A DNA stretch of 64,000 nucleotides from G965220205 sp965220205. GTDB taxonomy: Bacteria > Chloroflexota > Dehalococcoidia > Lucifugimonadales > Australimonadaceae. Below the pieces are notes generated by a model. It was not told where the DNA came from. It ran no database searches and saw only the letters and a list, made by a program, of their open reading frames with translations. The position numbers and the translations under genes were made by a program. Location of the stretch: NCBI GenBank assembly GCA_965220205.1, contig OZ244812.1, positions 496,001 to 560,000 of the forward strand. Direction: 5' to 3'. Positions 56,694 to 64,000 of the stretch are shown here, piece by piece. Position 1 is the first letter of the stretch. Each line of letters starts with the position of its first letter.

Positions 56694-57856
56694 GCTTCCT
56701 TCACGGGCAACTCGCGGGCCTGCCTGATGCCGTCGGCGAGGAGATTGACGCCGACGACCAGTGTGGCCACGGCCATCGCGGGCGCGATCGCAACCCACGG
56801 TGCCGCGACGATGAACCGCCGGCTCTCGCTGATCATCAGGCCCCAGTCCGACGAGGGGGGTTGTACGCCTAGGCCGAGGAATCCCAGCGACGCAACCAGC
56901 AGGATGGCGTAGCTGAACCGGACCGACGCCTCCACGGCGAGCACCGGCACGGCGTTCGGCAGAATCTCCCGGAACGTGATGTAGGCCGTCGGCTCGCCCC
57001 GCAAGCGGGCGCTCTCGACGAACTCGAGGGACTTCACCGACAGGGTCACGCTGCGCATGACTCTGGAGGACGGCGCCATGAACACGACGCCGACGGTGCC
57101 GGCGATGTTGACGCCGCTGGGGCCGAGGCTGTTCAGCACGAGCAGCGCGATCAGCAGCGACGGGAACGACATGAGCCCGTCCATGATCCGCATGATGATC
57201 TCGTCCCGCCGGCCGCCCAGGAACCCGCTGGTCATGCCGACGACGGTGCCGAGGATGATGCCCAGGACTGCGCCCGCAACCGAAACGACAACCAGCGACG
57301 TCGCTCCCGCCATCACCCGGCTCATGATGTCGCGTCCGAACTGGTCGGTGCCGAACCAGAACTTGCGGGACGGGCCCTCGAGCTGGTGCAGCTGTTCCCG
57401 CTGCTTGTCGACATAGGCCTTCTGGTCATCCGTCCACCCGGCCTCGACCCCGGCCAGGTTGGCCCGCGCGCGGTCGAGGTCGAGCACGCCGGCCTCGTCG
57501 ACCGCGGAGGTCTGGGACTCGTAGAACTGGATAAGGGCGAGCCTGGTTGGGTCGTTCGGCAAGCGGCCTGTGGTCGAGAACGCAATGAAGTTGGGGTCGC
57601 TTTGGGCTTCCTCGATGGCTTCCGCTCCCTCGACGGGGTACGACTGGAACGCGGTGGGCGAGTACGGAGCAAGCCACGAGCCGAACAGCGTCAGAATCAC
57701 GTGAAACAACACGAGCGGCAGTCCGATTCTGCCCGCCATCGTGCGAAGCGACAGCCTGAGTCCTGCTCGGACGGCGCGCATCGCCCGCGCCAACTCCGCG
57801 CCCGCGGCGCTCAACGGGTTGTTCCCTAGGGTGGGGGCGGATGCCGGGGCGGCCAT
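56690..57856 (-). CDS. Oligopeptide-type ABC transporter permease (DppC-like)
   Basis: The 388-residue protein begins at ATG 57856, sharing one base with the previous stop (TGATG); the longer frame is a shadow of the upstream permease. The first membrane helix (GLPLVLFHVILTLFGSWLAP) is followed by a large insert with an acidic helical segment, then FGTDQFGRDIMSRVMAGATS, typical of DppC, and the coupling loop EFVESARLRGEPTAYITFRE. The last helices end near ADGIRQARELPVKEA. It forms the channel with the DppB-like permease. The roughly 150-residue insert between the first helix and the GTDQFGRD motif is longer than in standard DppC. Confidence 0.9.
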   Translation of the reverse strand: MAAPASAPTLGNNPLSAAGAELARAMRAVRAGLRLSLRTMAGRIGLPLVLFHVILTLFGSWLAPYSPTAFQSYPVEGAEAIEEAQSDPNFIAFSTTGRLPNDPTRLALIQFYESQTSAVDEAGVLDLDRARANLAGVEAGWTDDQKAYVDKQREQLHQLEGPSRKFWFGTDQFGRDIMSRVMAGATSLVVVSVAGAVLGIILGTVVGMTSGFLGGRRDEIIMRIMDGLMSFPSLLIALLVLNSLGPSGVNIAGTVGVVFMAPSSRVMRSVTLSVKSLEFVESARLRGEPTAYITFREILPNAVPVLAVEASVRFSYAILLVASLGFLGLGVQPPSSDWGLMISESRRFIVAAPWVAIAPAMAVATLVVGVNLLADGIRQARELPVKEA

Positions 57857-58800
57857 CAGGAAAGCCTTATCCGGGGGTCGAGCGCGCCGTAGCTCAGGTC
57901 CGCAGCGAGGTTGCTCACGGCGAAGGTGCCGGCGAGCATCAGCGACAGACTCTGGAGGAGGGGCACGTCCCGCGTGTCGATGGCGACGAGCAGCAGGTTG
58001 CCAAGCCCTGGGTAGGCGAACACAGTCTCGACGATGATGAGCCCGCCGAGCATGAAGCCGATGTTGACTGCGATCACGCTGATGGTCGGGAGCATGGCGT
58101 TGGGCAGCATATGGCGCAGGATCACCCGGCGCATGGGGAGGCCCTTCAGGACGGCAGTGCGCACGTAGTGCGTCCCCATCACCTCGATGACGTTGGCGCG
58201 GGTCATGCGCATGATGTAAGCGAACAGTACGCCGGTGAGCGCAAGGGTCGGTAGTACGAGAATCTCGGGTCGGGATAGGGGACTGGTGCCGGGGAGGATC
58301 ACGCTCGACGACGGCAGGATTCCGAGGAACGACGAGAACACGACGATGAGCACGATTCCGGTGACGAACTCGGGCATGGAGATGGCGACGAGGCTCGCCA
58401 CGCCGATGGCGTGGTCGCCCCACGAGTGATGGCGAATTCCGGACCAGACGCCGACTACGACGGCGCTGGGAATGGCGAAGACGAAGGCAAACAGCGCCAG
58501 ATAGAGCGAGTTGATCAGCCGAGGCTTGATGACCTCGGTGACCGGCCGCTTCTGCACGAACGAGTCTCCTAGGTCGCCGAACGGAACACCGTCGATCCAG
58601 TCCGCGTACCGGACGTACCAGGCCCGGTCGAGGCCGAGCTCCTCGCGATAGTTCTTGAGGTTCTGCTCCGTGGCGCCCTGCCCGAAGAAGAACGTCGCCG
58701 TGTCCCCGGGCAGGATCTCGGTGATGGCGAAGATGGCGAAGGACACCACGAGCAGGGTCACGCCGATGAGGCTGATGCGCCTAACGAGGAAACGTGCCAT
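57856..58800 (-). CDS. Oligopeptide-type ABC transporter permease (DppB-like)
   Basis: The 314-residue protein starts at ATG 58800. MARFLVRRISLIGVTLLVVS forms the first helix, DTATFFFGQGATEQNLKNYR and LGDSFVQKRPVTEVIKPRLI the following loop, and the membrane domain contains the coupling motif THYVRTAVLKGLPMRRVILR. The C-terminal ETVFAYPGLGNLLLVAIDTR is a hallmark of DppB. It pairs with the DppC-like permease. The binding protein gene lies 156 bases upstream on the same strand. Confidence 0.93.
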   Translation of the reverse strand: MARFLVRRISLIGVTLLVVSFAIFAITEILPGDTATFFFGQGATEQNLKNYREELGLDRAWYVRYADWIDGVPFGDLGDSFVQKRPVTEVIKPRLINSLYLALFAFVFAIPSAVVVGVWSGIRHHSWGDHAIGVASLVAISMPEFVTGIVLIVVFSSFLGILPSSSVILPGTSPLSRPEILVLPTLALTGVLFAYIMRMTRANVIEVMGTHYVRTAVLKGLPMRRVILRHMLPNAMLPTISVIAVNIGFMLGGLIIVETVFAYPGLGNLLLVAIDTRDVPLLQSLSLMLAGTFAVSNLAADLSYGALDPRIRLS

Positions 58801-58854
58801 CGGTCACTCAATCACTCTCCAGTCGAGCGGCGGCCCGGTGGGTTGTCCCCCGAA

Positions 58855-58896
58855 GGGAGGGCAGGGAGGGCATTGCGCCCTGCTGCTGCTCCCTCC
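58855..58896. terminator. Hairpin between the binding protein and permease genes
   Basis: GGGAGGGCAGGG and CCCTGCTGCTGCTCCCTCC can pair imperfectly around AGGGCATTGCG. On the minus strand it follows the binding-protein gene and precedes dppB-like. Stems in this place often reduce read-through so that the binding protein is made in excess. It could equally be a copy of a GC-rich intergenic repeat. Confidence 0.4.
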
Positions 58897-58956
58897 GGAG
58901 GCGAAGTCTCGTCGTATCCGCTCGATATGTCCTCCCTGACTCTCCCGCAGGCCGGT

Positions 58957-60507
58957 CTAGCGGTCCAGCCAGATTTCGCTGACAGGCTGCCAGTTCCGCG
59001 GGTGGGGCTCGCCGCCCCGCACGTCGTCCCGCACGCCGTTAATCGACGGCTGGAAGACCGGGATGATCCGCGGGACATCGTCGACGAGGATGCACTGGAT
59101 CTTGCCGTAGGTCTCCTGACGGTCGGCCAACTCGGCCTGTCCGCGCGCCTGTGCGACAAGCGCGTCGAACTCAGGGTTCATGTACTTGGACTCGTTCCAC
59201 GACGCGTCGGACAGGTAGACGATACTGAGGGCTAGGTCCGGAGGCCTGCCGTTCCAGAAGACGGTCACAAACGCTTCCTGCAGCCAGACGTCCGCCCAGT
59301 AGGCGTCTTCGGGCCGCTGCTGGATGTCAACGTTGATGCCCGCGGCCGCGGCCCCCTCCTGGAACGCGACAGCCATCTCCACCATGCCGGTGCCCGCTGT
59401 GCTGGTGTGCAGGGTGATGTCGATGCCGTCGGGATGGCCTGCCTCCGCCAAGAGCGACTTGGCTAGCTCTATGTCATAGTCCGGCGGCGCGCACTCCGAC
59501 GAGAAGTGCGGGTCGTTCGGCGGAATGGGGTGGTCGTACGCAATGCTGCCGTTGCCCAACAACGCCGCTTGGCGTATCAACTCGCGGTCGGTCGCCGCCT
59601 GTATCGCCTTGCGGACGAGCTTGTTGTCGAAGGGAGGGACGCGTATGTCCATCGCCAGGTTCAAGTAGCCCGCAGTCGCCGTCTGCAGCACCGTGGTCCC
59701 TTCGTTCGCCTCGACGCCGGGGGCGCTCTGGTGCTGCATCAGGAAGATCATGTCGACGTCGCCGCTCTTCAGCGCCTCCGCGCGGGTCTCAGGCTCCGGT
59801 ATCAGGAGCAGCTGGACCTCGTCGAGGTAGGGGCGCCCTTCCTCCCAGTAGTCCTCGTTCTTCACCAGGACCGTCCGCTCGCCGGGGAGATGTTCCTTGA
59901 TCTTGAACGGCCCCGTGCCGAACTCTTCGAGGACCATCCGCTCAGGGTCAATGTCGGACGGGGTCATCCTGGCCTGGTACTCCGACAACGTATCGGCGAA
60001 GAAGGCGCTCGGCGAGACGAGGTCGAAGCGAACGGTGTAGTCGTCGATGACCGTGATCTCGTCGATAATCTCCATCGTGGGCCGCACCGGCGAGTCAAGC
60101 ACGGGGTCGAGCATCCGGTTGAACGAGTGCACCACGTCTTCGGCCTTGAAGTCCTTGCCGTGGTGGAACTTCACGCCCTCGCGCAGCTCGAAGGTCCATG
60201 ACGTCAGGTCGGCGTTGGCGGCCCACGAGGTGGCCAGCATCGGCTTCAACGACAGGTCGGGCTGGATCAAGACGAGGTTGTCGTAGGTGTTGATCGTGAT
60301 GAAAATGTCGGTCGTACTGGTGGTGTAGATCGGGTCCAGCGTTGTGTTGTCAGCGAACAACGTTGCCTTCAACGTACCGCCGTACTTGCCCTCGCCCGAT
60401 CCAGACGTTGGTTCATCATCGCCGCAGGCTGCGGCCAGCGCGAGCGCTGTCATCGCGACGGCGAGCAGGCATGCGGCTCTGAACAGTCTGATTCTCGTTA
60501 GCTTCAT
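58957..60507 (-). CDS. Extracellular substrate-binding lipoprotein of an oligopeptide-type ABC transporter
   Basis: The 516-residue protein starts at ATG 60507 with AGGAGG upstream. Its signal ends in the lipobox ALAAAC. The mature part is an SBP_bac_5 protein: KYGGTLKATLFADNTTLDPI, SWTFELREGVKFHHGKDFKA and EDVVHSFNRMLDPVLDSPVR, then TGPFKIKEHLPGERTVLVKN. Members bind peptides, nickel, sugars or other compounds and deliver them to DppBC-type permeases. The genes that follow encode those permeases and ATPases, so the operon is complete. The ligand is unknown. Confidence 0.94.
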   Translation of the reverse strand: MKLTRIRLFRAACLLAVAMTALALAAACGDDEPTSGSGEGKYGGTLKATLFADNTTLDPIYTTSTTDIFITINTYDNLVLIQPDLSLKPMLATSWAANADLTSWTFELREGVKFHHGKDFKAEDVVHSFNRMLDPVLDSPVRPTMEIIDEITVIDDYTVRFDLVSPSAFFADTLSEYQARMTPSDIDPERMVLEEFGTGPFKIKEHLPGERTVLVKNEDYWEEGRPYLDEVQLLLIPEPETRAEALKSGDVDMIFLMQHQSAPGVEANEGTTVLQTATAGYLNLAMDIRVPPFDNKLVRKAIQAATDRELIRQAALLGNGSIAYDHPIPPNDPHFSSECAPPDYDIELAKSLLAEAGHPDGIDITLHTSTAGTGMVEMAVAFQEGAAAAGINVDIQQRPEDAYWADVWLQEAFVTVFWNGRPPDLALSIVYLSDASWNESKYMNPEFDALVAQARGQAELADRQETYGKIQCILVDDVPRIIPVFQPSINGVRDDVRGGEPHPRNWQPVSEIWLDR

Positions 60508-61283
60508 CGACTTCGCCTCCTAGGTTCGCTGCGGCGTGGTCTCGGCGTTTGCTTCTTCGGCTACGCGAATGAACCTCGCCCACCCTTGCGTGGCTCTGCT
60601 TTGGACACACTCCGCGCCAGTCCTGGTTGCCGACGTTGTTCTGGCTGGTCAGCGCAATCAGGCAGAGGGACAATCAATTCGTGTGGCGACACACGACACT
60701 GGGGACCGCGTGGCGGGGCCGGGACAGCTGAGGGGACCGGGTCAGGCTGGGAGTGATCAGGAGCCGCCTGGTCTCGCTTGTTCTACAGCTGGCCCTCGCC
60801 GGGCGCGGCTCCGCTACCCTAAGGCTCGGGCCGGAGCATGTCAAACTTACGAATCCGTCGCGACATGAGAGGATACGAGCGGAAATCGATATCGGGCTCG
60901 CAGCCCGATGATGCCTTCACGTATTGGCGCGTGACGGAGGGGCGTTTACGCCATCCCGTCCACGGGGAGCGGCGCCGCTGGCTGGTCTCGCTGGCCTCGA
61001 ACGAGGTTGCCGCCGCGACTTGGCGCCGTCGCCGTCGGCAGTGCGGGAACGTGGCCGTCTAGTGCTTTCAGTCCGCCAACGGCGGGCGCCGCCTCATCGC
61101 GTGAAGGCGCGTGACAAGAGGCTGTTTTCGTCAAGTCCTGCGAGTCTCGTACCCCATTCCGCCACCGGAGGCCTTGCGTCAAGACTTCGCCAATCTGGCG
61201 CTCGGTGGCCGGACGCCTGCTTTGCACGCCTACAGAAGGCGTATGGGGCGTTCGTCGGACGCAGCGAGAGGGGCTGGCAGGCC
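60508..61283. other. Intergenic region, no gene recognised
   Basis: About 775 bases between the binding protein gene and the aldo/keto reductase gene hold no gene with known motifs. A stretch near 61110-61180 has tRNA-Leu-like words on the minus strand (GGTGGCGGAATGG) but no cloverleaf. The promoter of the ABC operon should lie near 60510-60650. Confidence 0.4.
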
Positions 61284-62297
61284 TCAGCCGGCGCGCCCAA
61301 AGTCGGTCTCGTACGTCTCGTCCATCCGGGCCAACTCGTCCGCTGTGAGCGGAGTAGTGTCGACGCAGGAAACGGCCTCGTCGAGCTGCTCGATCGACGA
61401 TACGCCGGCCAGGACCGTGGACACGGCCGCGTGAGCCAGGATGAAGCGCAGGCCGGCCTGCGCGATGGTCTGTTCGTTGGGCCGTTCGAGGAAGCGCAAG
61501 GCGCGAGCGCTTTCCATGTCGCGGGCGAACTCATCGGCGGTGCGGGGGTTGGCGGCGCGCGGCCCCGGCGTGGCCAGGTCCGCGGCGGCCAAGGCGCCGG
61601 CCGCGAGCGGACGGATCACGACGACGCCCGCCCCGTGCTCGGCTGCGGCTATCATCGTCTGGCCGTAGTCGGGGCCCGTGAAGCGCGGCGGCATCGTGCG
61701 CGCTTCCGATGGGTTGAGTGCGTTGTACGTGAGCTGGATGCAGTCGAATCTCCGAGTCGCGAGCACATGCTTGACCGCAGCAGGCTCCGCGCCTGGCGCG
61801 CAGATGCCCAAATGGCGGACCTTGCCTGCCTGCCGGGCCCGGTCCAGGGCCTCCAGGACGCCGCCTTCGCCGAGGACGTCGTCCACCGAGAGGTTGCTCC
61901 CGTGCACGCCCTCGCGCACTACGCGTTCCATGGAGATTCGGTTGTGCAGGTAGACGACGTCGACGCTGTCCATCCCCAGGCGGCCCAGGCTCTCGTCGAT
62001 CGACCGCGTAATCGTGCCCGGAATGTCGCCGAGATGCTCCTTCGCGAACTCAACCTTCGTCGCAACCGAGGGATGGGCGCCCAGCTCGCGAAGCGCGGCG
62101 CCCAGGTTTCGCTCCGAGGCGCCCTCGCCGTAGTTGGGGGCCGTGTCGAAGTGGTCGACGCCGCACTCGAGCGCGCGGGCGACGAGTTCCCTACGCTCCT
62201 TGGGCGTGCCCGAGATCATGGCGGCAGCCGTATTGCCGCACCCGAACCCGATCTCCGAGACTCGGAGTCCTGAGGACCCCAATGGGCGGTACCGCAA
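61284..62297 (-). CDS. Aldo/keto reductase
   Basis: The 337-residue protein shows the AKR barrel start MRYRPLGSSGLRVSEIGFGC, the catalytic Asp and Tyr in VDHFDTAPNYGEGASERNLG, the Lys in SVATKVEFAKE and the His in DVVYLHNRIS. The NADP-binding C-terminal part includes AGLRFILAHAAVSTVLAGVS. Such enzymes reduce carbonyls or oxidise alcohols with NAD(P)H in the cytoplasm. The substrate is unknown. It is on the same strand as the downstream-lying ABC operon and the upstream Rieske oxygenase, with a large inverted repeat in the gap towards the latter. Confidence 0.93.
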   Translation of the reverse strand: MRYRPLGSSGLRVSEIGFGCGNTAAAMISGTPKERRELVARALECGVDHFDTAPNYGEGASERNLGAALRELGAHPSVATKVEFAKEHLGDIPGTITRSIDESLGRLGMDSVDVVYLHNRISMERVVREGVHGSNLSVDDVLGEGGVLEALDRARQAGKVRHLGICAPGAEPAAVKHVLATRRFDCIQLTYNALNPSEARTMPPRFTGPDYGQTMIAAAEHGAGVVVIRPLAAGALAAADLATPGPRAANPRTADEFARDMESARALRFLERPNEQTIAQAGLRFILAHAAVSTVLAGVSSIEQLDEAVSCVDTTPLTADELARMDETYETDFGRAG

Positions 62298-62345
62298 ACG
62301 TCCCTCCGGTGCTGCCGGTCATTGCATCGAGGCGGGAATCTCGTT

Positions 62346-62436
62346 CCCTTCGGCGGCGAGCCCCCCTTGTTCCCTCTCCCTAGCCCTTCCCGCTGAGGCG
62401 GGAGAGGGGACGAGAGGGGGGCTCGCCGCCGAAGGG
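62346..62436. repeat. Long near-perfect inverted repeat (about 90 bases)
   Basis: The left arm CCCTTCGGCGGCGAGCCCCC (62346 onward, to 62380) pairs with the right arm ending GGGGGGCTCGCCGCCGAAGGG (62400-62436, shown in part). An inner CCCTCTCCC/GGGAGAGGG and a CCCGC-TGAG-GCGGG stem lie at the centre. Only a few bases are unpaired. It ends four bases before the Rieske oxygenase stop codon and lies before the aldo/keto reductase start, so it may end transcription or act as a mobile hairpin. Confidence 0.65.
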
Positions 62437-62439
62437 GCT

Positions 62440-63783
62440 CTAGTCAGCCACGCGCCGTCCGCTGACGTGGAACCCGCGCTCCCCGACATCGGCCGAGCGC
62501 TCCTCCTGCGTCATGTTGAAGAGGCGCATGCCCTCTTCCCACGAGAGGCCGCTGATGTTGTCGGACGTGATGCGGACCTCCGCATCGTCCTCGGGCGCAC
62601 GGACGATGCCGATGGGGTCCTGGCCCTCGCGGACGCGGATGACCTGCTCCTGCCAGACCTTGCGGTTCATGATCAGGCCCTCGTCGGACTTGCCGAGGTG
62701 CCACTTCTCCCAGTTGGGAAGGTAGTGGCGCTCCTCGGGCCCCTGGGTCTGCTGGGCGACCTCGTCCTCCCAGATGTTGCCCTGGCGCCACTTGTGCCCG
62801 TAGTTCCAGTACGACCCGACCTGCTGGGCCCAGTCCGTCGGCAGGTCCCAGGCCCTGGCGATGTTGGGCATGGGATTGTTGGTCTGGTAGATGGCCTTCT
62901 GGCCCTCCTCCGAGATCTTGCCGTCGACGTAGGGGTAGAACTCGACGTCGAACCAGCGCGTCCGGTAGTCGTCGAGCGGTATCGCCCACTTGATGTCGCC
63001 GGCGTTGTCCTTGTTGACGCGCTGCGAGGGCCAGACGGTGTGCGTCTCGTGGTAGAGGTAGAAGCCGGGCGAAGACATCATGTCCTTGAGCACCTTCATC
63101 CGCGTGCCCCAAGGCGTGCGTTCGTACGTCACTGGCGTCGCCGGCTTGCCGTCGTGGGCCTGCTGCATCGTTCCGACGCGCGGCGGGTTGCGGTACCAGC
63201 CGTGCGCGATCTCCCCATGCCACGGGTCCATGTTGTTGTCATGCAGCGCTTGGAAGACGTTGCATTGCTCGACGTAGCCGCCGTTTCCGGTGACGCGGAC
63301 GCCGTCCTCGCTGAACAGCTGATGGTAGCGCGGGAAGAGCGGCTGGAGCTCGGCGGGCCCCATGTAGGCGAAGATGAGGCCCGCGACTTCCCGGCAAGGG
63401 TAGGCGACGTGCTTCACCTTCTCGTTGAAGCGGTTCTCCGGCGGCTCGCCCGGCATCTCGACGACGTTGCCGTCCCCGTCGTACAGCCATCCGTGGTAGA
63501 GACAACGGAGGCAGTCGCCCTCGACGCGACCGTAGGAGAGGGACGTGCCGCGGTGGGCGCAATGCTCCTCCATCAGGTGCGGCGCCCCGCGCGAGTCGCG
63601 GAACAGGATGAGGTGCTCGCCGAGCACCGTGAGCTTAATCGGGTTGAGCGCGCCGTTGAACCCGCCGCGTCCTCCTCCGAGGGCGGCCGAGACCTCCACG
63701 GGAATCCAATAGCGGCGGAACACATCGCCGGACGGCGTCCCGGGCCCCACCTGAATCAGCGCCAACTCTTCGTCGTTTCTCAT
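62440..63783 (-). CDS. Rieske non-haem iron oxygenase, alpha subunit (second copy)
   Basis: The 447-residue protein starts at ATG 63783 with AGGAGGCGAGTCG upstream. The Rieske centre has HCAHRGTSLSYG and CLRCLYHGWLYDGDGNVVEM. The mononuclear iron site is DNNMDPWHGEIAHG. It resembles phthalate 4,5-dioxygenase-type enzymes in length and in FNEKVKHVAYPCREVAGLIF. It differs clearly in the catalytic half from the enzyme at 44.2 kb, so the two likely act on different substrates. No ferredoxin or reductase gene is visible here; one may lie to the right of the window. Confidence 0.92.
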   Translation of the reverse strand: MRNDEELALIQVGPGTPSGDVFRRYWIPVEVSAALGGGRGGFNGALNPIKLTVLGEHLILFRDSRGAPHLMEEHCAHRGTSLSYGRVEGDCLRCLYHGWLYDGDGNVVEMPGEPPENRFNEKVKHVAYPCREVAGLIFAYMGPAELQPLFPRYHQLFSEDGVRVTGNGGYVEQCNVFQALHDNNMDPWHGEIAHGWYRNPPRVGTMQQAHDGKPATPVTYERTPWGTRMKVLKDMMSSPGFYLYHETHTVWPSQRVNKDNAGDIKWAIPLDDYRTRWFDVEFYPYVDGKISEEGQKAIYQTNNPMPNIARAWDLPTDWAQQVGSYWNYGHKWRQGNIWEDEVAQQTQGPEERHYLPNWEKWHLGKSDEGLIMNRKVWQEQVIRVREGQDPIGIVRAPEDDAEVRITSDNISGLSWEEGMRLFNMTQEERSADVGERGFHVSGRRVAD

Positions 63784-63848
63784 CGACTCGCCTCCTTGTG
63801 CTTGCCCCTTGGTTGCTTGTCCTATACGCCGCGCCGAGGGAGCGGCGT

Positions 63849-64000
63849 CTACGTTCTCGCTCGAAGCCGCTCGGCGGCGCCCTCGTGGAATGGCGCCTCC
63901 CGGTCGATGACGACCGAGGCCGACCGCACGTGATATAGCTCGCCGTGGGCTGCGGTGTACGGCTCGTGGCCCTCCTCGAGCTCGCGCGCCGCCCGCAGAA
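63849..64000 (-). CDS. C-terminal end of a gene cut by the right edge
   Basis: The minus-strand frame entering from the right reads LRAARELEEGHEPYTAAHGE, then LYHVRSASVVIDREAPFHEG and AAERLRART, and stops at TAG 63849-63851. Codon use matches real genes of the window. About 49 residues are present, without recognised motifs. It is 65 bases upstream of the Rieske oxygenase on the same strand and may be in its operon, for example as a related pathway enzyme. Confidence 0.65.
   Translation of the reverse strand, partial: LRAARELEEGHEPYTAAHGELYHVRSASVVIDREAPFHEGAAERLRART

Noticed and set aside
61100..61180. Possible tRNA-Leu on the minus strand (GGTGGCGGAATGG, CGCAGGACTTGA)
   Set aside because: No full cloverleaf, anticodon arm or 3' acceptor match could be formed.
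60924..62273. Long plus-strand frame opposite the aldo/keto reductase
   Set aside because: Antisense shadow; the reductase has all catalytic residues on the minus strand.
62134..63933. Long plus-strand frame opposite the second Rieske oxygenase
   Set aside because: Antisense shadow running across the inverted repeat; no motifs.

Overview
The window looks like a piece of a high-GC bacterial chromosome. I infer a Chloroflexota lineage of the SAR202/Dehalococcoidia type, possibly marine or host-associated. The reasons are the abundant secreted Ig-like, LRR and 'WSDGTTMWV' repeat proteins, lipoproteins with Pro-Thr linkers after the lipobox, several Rieske oxygenases, a hydantoinase pair, and GNAT, amidohydrolase and P1-peptidase genes. 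No rRNA or marker gene is present to prove this, and no tRNA or CRISPR array was found.

Left part (1-14 kb): a very large secreted protein, cut by the left edge, combines WSDG-type propeller repeats, Ig-like domains, leucine-rich repeats and a PQQ glucose/sorbosone-dehydrogenase domain. A NarL-type two-component pair follows, then a lipoprotein with 14 copies of a W-x-x-DG-L-DE-T-E repeat fused to an HExxH peptidase domain. Next is an ECF sigma factor followed at once by a membrane-anchored VWA (YfbK-like) protein.

Middle part (14-34 kb): this stretch is rich in damaged genes. They include an FN3/Ig-like exported protein split by one TAG codon, fragments of an OmpR-type regulator and a serine recombinase, an RND/MMPL exporter frameshifted at a C6 run, a cadherin-like fragment, a frameshifted exported protein, an N-terminally truncated methyltransferase beside an IS5-type element, a Cache-domain lipoprotein with two frameshifts, and a GNAT gene with an in-frame TAG. 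Many lesions are single-base changes, so base-calling errors must be weighed against real decay. Intact genes here are a beta-carbonic anhydrase, formate-tetrahydrofolate ligase (fhs), a compact restriction-modification pair with lower GC, a GNAT gene, a P1-family peptidase and a Pro-Thr lipoprotein. A dispersed, hairpin-forming intergenic repeat has four copies between 14 and 31 kb.

Right-middle (34-44 kb): a GNAT acetyltransferase, a GPP34/GOLPH3-family protein and RecQ helicase come first. A second VWA lipoprotein is divergent from an HTH-TM-TPR protein, and an AIM24/TIGR00266 protein follows. An intergenic region with strong TTTACGAGT inverted repeats precedes the first Rieske oxygenase.

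Right part (44-64 kb): a catabolic island. It holds a Rieske oxygenase and a small partner protein, a hydantoinase A/B pair, a bicupin protein, an amidohydrolase, a small cupin, a Gfo/Idh/MocA oxidoreductase, a complete oligopeptide-type ABC transporter (binding protein, two permeases, fused double ATPase), an aldo/keto reductase, a second Rieske oxygenase and the C-terminus of one more gene. Together these suggest import and oxidative or hydrolytic breakdown of an organic, probably cyclic or amide-containing, compound. The substrate cannot be read from the sequence.
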